Shown here piece by piece: positions 15,971-17,500 of a stretch of 17,500 nt of DNA (positions are counted from its first letter, which is position 1; every line of letters begins with the position of its first letter). The stretch spans positions 1 to 17,500 of the forward strand of contig JAHBMJ010002346.1 in assembly GCA_018398765.1 (NCBI GenBank). The letters are read 5' to 3'. Below the pieces are notes generated by a model, which worked only from the letters and a program-made list of their open reading frames with translations, did not search any database and had not been told where the DNA came from. This stretch comes from Chromera velia (taxonomy: Eukaryota; Sar; Chromeraceae). The translations under genes were made by a program, and so were the position numbers.

Positions 15971-17492
15971 TTTCAAAGTCCATGGGTCAAGAGCTCTGGG
16001 ACGACCGCCGACGGAGCACTCTGCCTAGAATTCCTTCCAGGCGGCTCGGTTGAAGAATTTCTGAGTGAGCGCGTGACGTGCTTTTGAACGTCGAGACGGA
16101 CCTGCATGGGTTAAGTTAATGTGTGTGTAGCGTGCAGCAGCTTGTGCACCTTTCACTCTAAAGTCACATTTGGACTTCCCATTATGTTTCATTTTGACCC
16201 TGTGAATGCAAGTCACCTGCAGTCTACCTCCACTGACCTGCAAGATGTTGAACAGTTCGTTACTTCTGTGATCTAATTGAATGCAATTCCTGCATGCAGG
16301 GAAGAGGGTACGAAGAATGAACAACTGGGAGGCGTCAAGAAAACTCCTGGACTTTGCAAAGGGTGCAGCAGTGGCGTTGAAAGCCCTCCATGATCAAGGG
16401 TACCTCGACCTGGACGCCAAGCTCGAGAACCTTGTTGTGGGAAGGGATGGAGCTCTCAAGCTGATTGACTTTGGAAGTTCGGCGAAGGCACAGCAGCATC
16501 CACACTTTGAAGGGGAAGAGGTGGCTCTCATTCCAGCAGGGATCGAAGTGCATTGAGACGCGATTTTGCACGGACCCCCTCCTGCAGGACTGCCCTGAGT
16601 CAGTGCATTTGTCCGGCCCTCATCTTGCATTTTTGAAGGCTGATCAATTCGTAGCTCTACAGAGAATCCTGAAGCACTTTTCCCTCAATGATATTGTCCT
16701 CTCAGACTGTTGTGATGCCCCCTGCTCTGCGCAAGAAGCTTTGAGACAGTCACTCTCTTCTGTCAGAAGCTAGATCAGAAGAAATCTCCCCCCCCCCCCC
16801 CNCCCCCCCCTCTCTCTCTCTCTCTCTGCAACTCCAATTTTTGTGAAAGTAGAGCACGCCTCTTTTGCTGCGCAGGGTGGATGGGAAGCTCGTACACGTC
16901 GCAACAAGAAAATGTGACGTGTACTCCTGGGGCATCATCGCAACAGAGCGGGCCCTCGGAAAGGAGATCGACGGAGAAGCTTGTCCCCATTCACCGTTGC
17001 CGCCTTGCCTGCCCCGTATGGTGGGGGGACTGCCTGAATGGCCATCTCAAGGAACAAGAGGTGGTTTACGAAGACTTTCTCCCAAGACTGACAGGTAAGA
17101 CATGGGAGGAGTCGGTCGTCCTCAACGACGGCCGTGCCGTCTTCAGAAGCTGCTGCGTGAACTCGGCGTGCACTTCAAAGCCCTGATGCACGCTTTAAAG
17201 TACGTTGTGACTTCCCGAAACTGGAAGCCGGACTCTGGTGCTTCCTCTGCTCTTGCCCACTGACAGATCGCATCCTCGTTTGTGGCAGACGTCCCTGAGC
17301 CCTGGGTGGCACGTGTGGTTCACATGGAGATGCGGTTCCAGTTCATGAGGGGTGTGATTGGAGAAGTCAGACAGCAGGACAAACTCAGCCCTTCTGAGAA
17401 GAGACTGATCGGTTTCGCGATTCAATCAAGTGCGAGGGCTTTGGACAGACTCAGAAAGCGACTCTCATCTCAGCAATCACTGGACCCCCCAG
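15971..17492 (+). CDS. Protein-kinase-like gene, partial; no visible N-lobe, possibly a pseudogene
   Basis: An exon ending at 16064 (5' limit uncertain) encodes a hinge-like GALCLEFLPGGSVEEFL. Donor GTGAGC (phase 1) joins to 16300, giving KRVRRMNNWEASRKLLDFAKG and then ALHDQGYLDLDAKLENLVV with IDFGSSA. In the catalytic loop the Asp (16413-16415), Lys and Asn align with HRDLKxxN but the His-Arg pair is Asp-Leu. DFG is intact (16467-16475). After PAG at about 16545 the frame meets a stop near 16556 and no APE motif is found. From 16876 another frame reads VDGKLVHVATRKCDVYSWGI, the DxYSxG of subdomain IX. A final stretch (EQEVVYEDFLPRLT, donor GTAAGA at 17095) lies in a shifted frame and splices well to 17289-17492 (VPEPWVARVVHMEMRFQF), which runs on through donor GTGAGA at 17493. 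The glycine loop and VAIK lysine were not found upstream. Substrate and activity are unknown. Confidence 0.5.
16788..16828 (+). repeat. Poly(C) run containing an ambiguous base, followed by (CT)n
   Basis: About 22 C residues with one N at 16802, then CT repeats. This is intron sequence of the kinase-like gene. The N marks an unreliable base call, so the length of the run is uncertain. Confidence 0.9.
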
Positions 17493-17500
17493 GTGAGAAA

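Noticed and set aside
15485-15976. 163-codon minus-strand frame opposite the coiled-coil exon
   Set aside because: A shadow of Glu/Lys/Arg codons read backwards as Ser/Leu/Phe; the plus-strand exon has a proper acceptor and phase.
16465-16773. Alternative plus-strand frame after the kinase DFG as continuation of the kinase
   Set aside because: It would require a frameshift and contains none of the expected activation-loop or APE motifs.

Overview
This is nuclear DNA from a protist-like eukaryote, about 50% GC in its genic parts. Coding potential comes as short plus-strand exons separated by introns of roughly 140-800 bp. Almost every acceptor I could place ends in GCAG, and many donors read GTCAGT. 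Introns are pyrimidine-rich on the sense strand and carry CTGT, CCGT and longer tandem repeats. Together with the TGCATGCA motifs this fits an alveolate alga such as a chromerid (Chromera-like). That placement is inference from style; no marker gene here proves it. All exon joins were worked out by hand from splice motifs and codon phase, with no transcript evidence.

Layout. 15-2482: the 3' part of a four-exon gene of unknown function with a Ser-rich basic C-terminus. 2483-3493: gene-poor flank that turns AT-rich after about 3240. 3494-5533: a 2.0-kb element with imperfect terminal inverted repeats and no recognisable transposase. 5534-6162: AT-rich gene-free DNA. 6163-6435: an abrupt CpG-rich island with GCATGC motifs and a TATA-like box, probably a promoter. 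6436-6617: a possible first exon. 7606-11885: phase-0 exons of a TPR co-chaperone-like protein whose introns hold several satellite arrays. 12122-12609: a TATA-like box and a two-exon gene for a small single-span membrane protein. 13041-15965: exons of an unrecognised gene ending in a long charged coiled coil. 15971-17492: a protein-kinase-like gene (hinge, catalytic loop, DFG, DxYSxG) that lacks a visible N-lobe and may be broken; it runs off the window.

The genes share orientation but no evident pathway. The most unusual features are structural: the TIR element, a 210-bp duplicated exon-plus-intron block found in two genes, a 78-bp coding duplication inside the TPR gene, competing splice choices that change two C-termini, a 45-bp minisatellite open in both directions, and the CpG/TGCATGCA promoter island. 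I found no convincing new multi-gene system.
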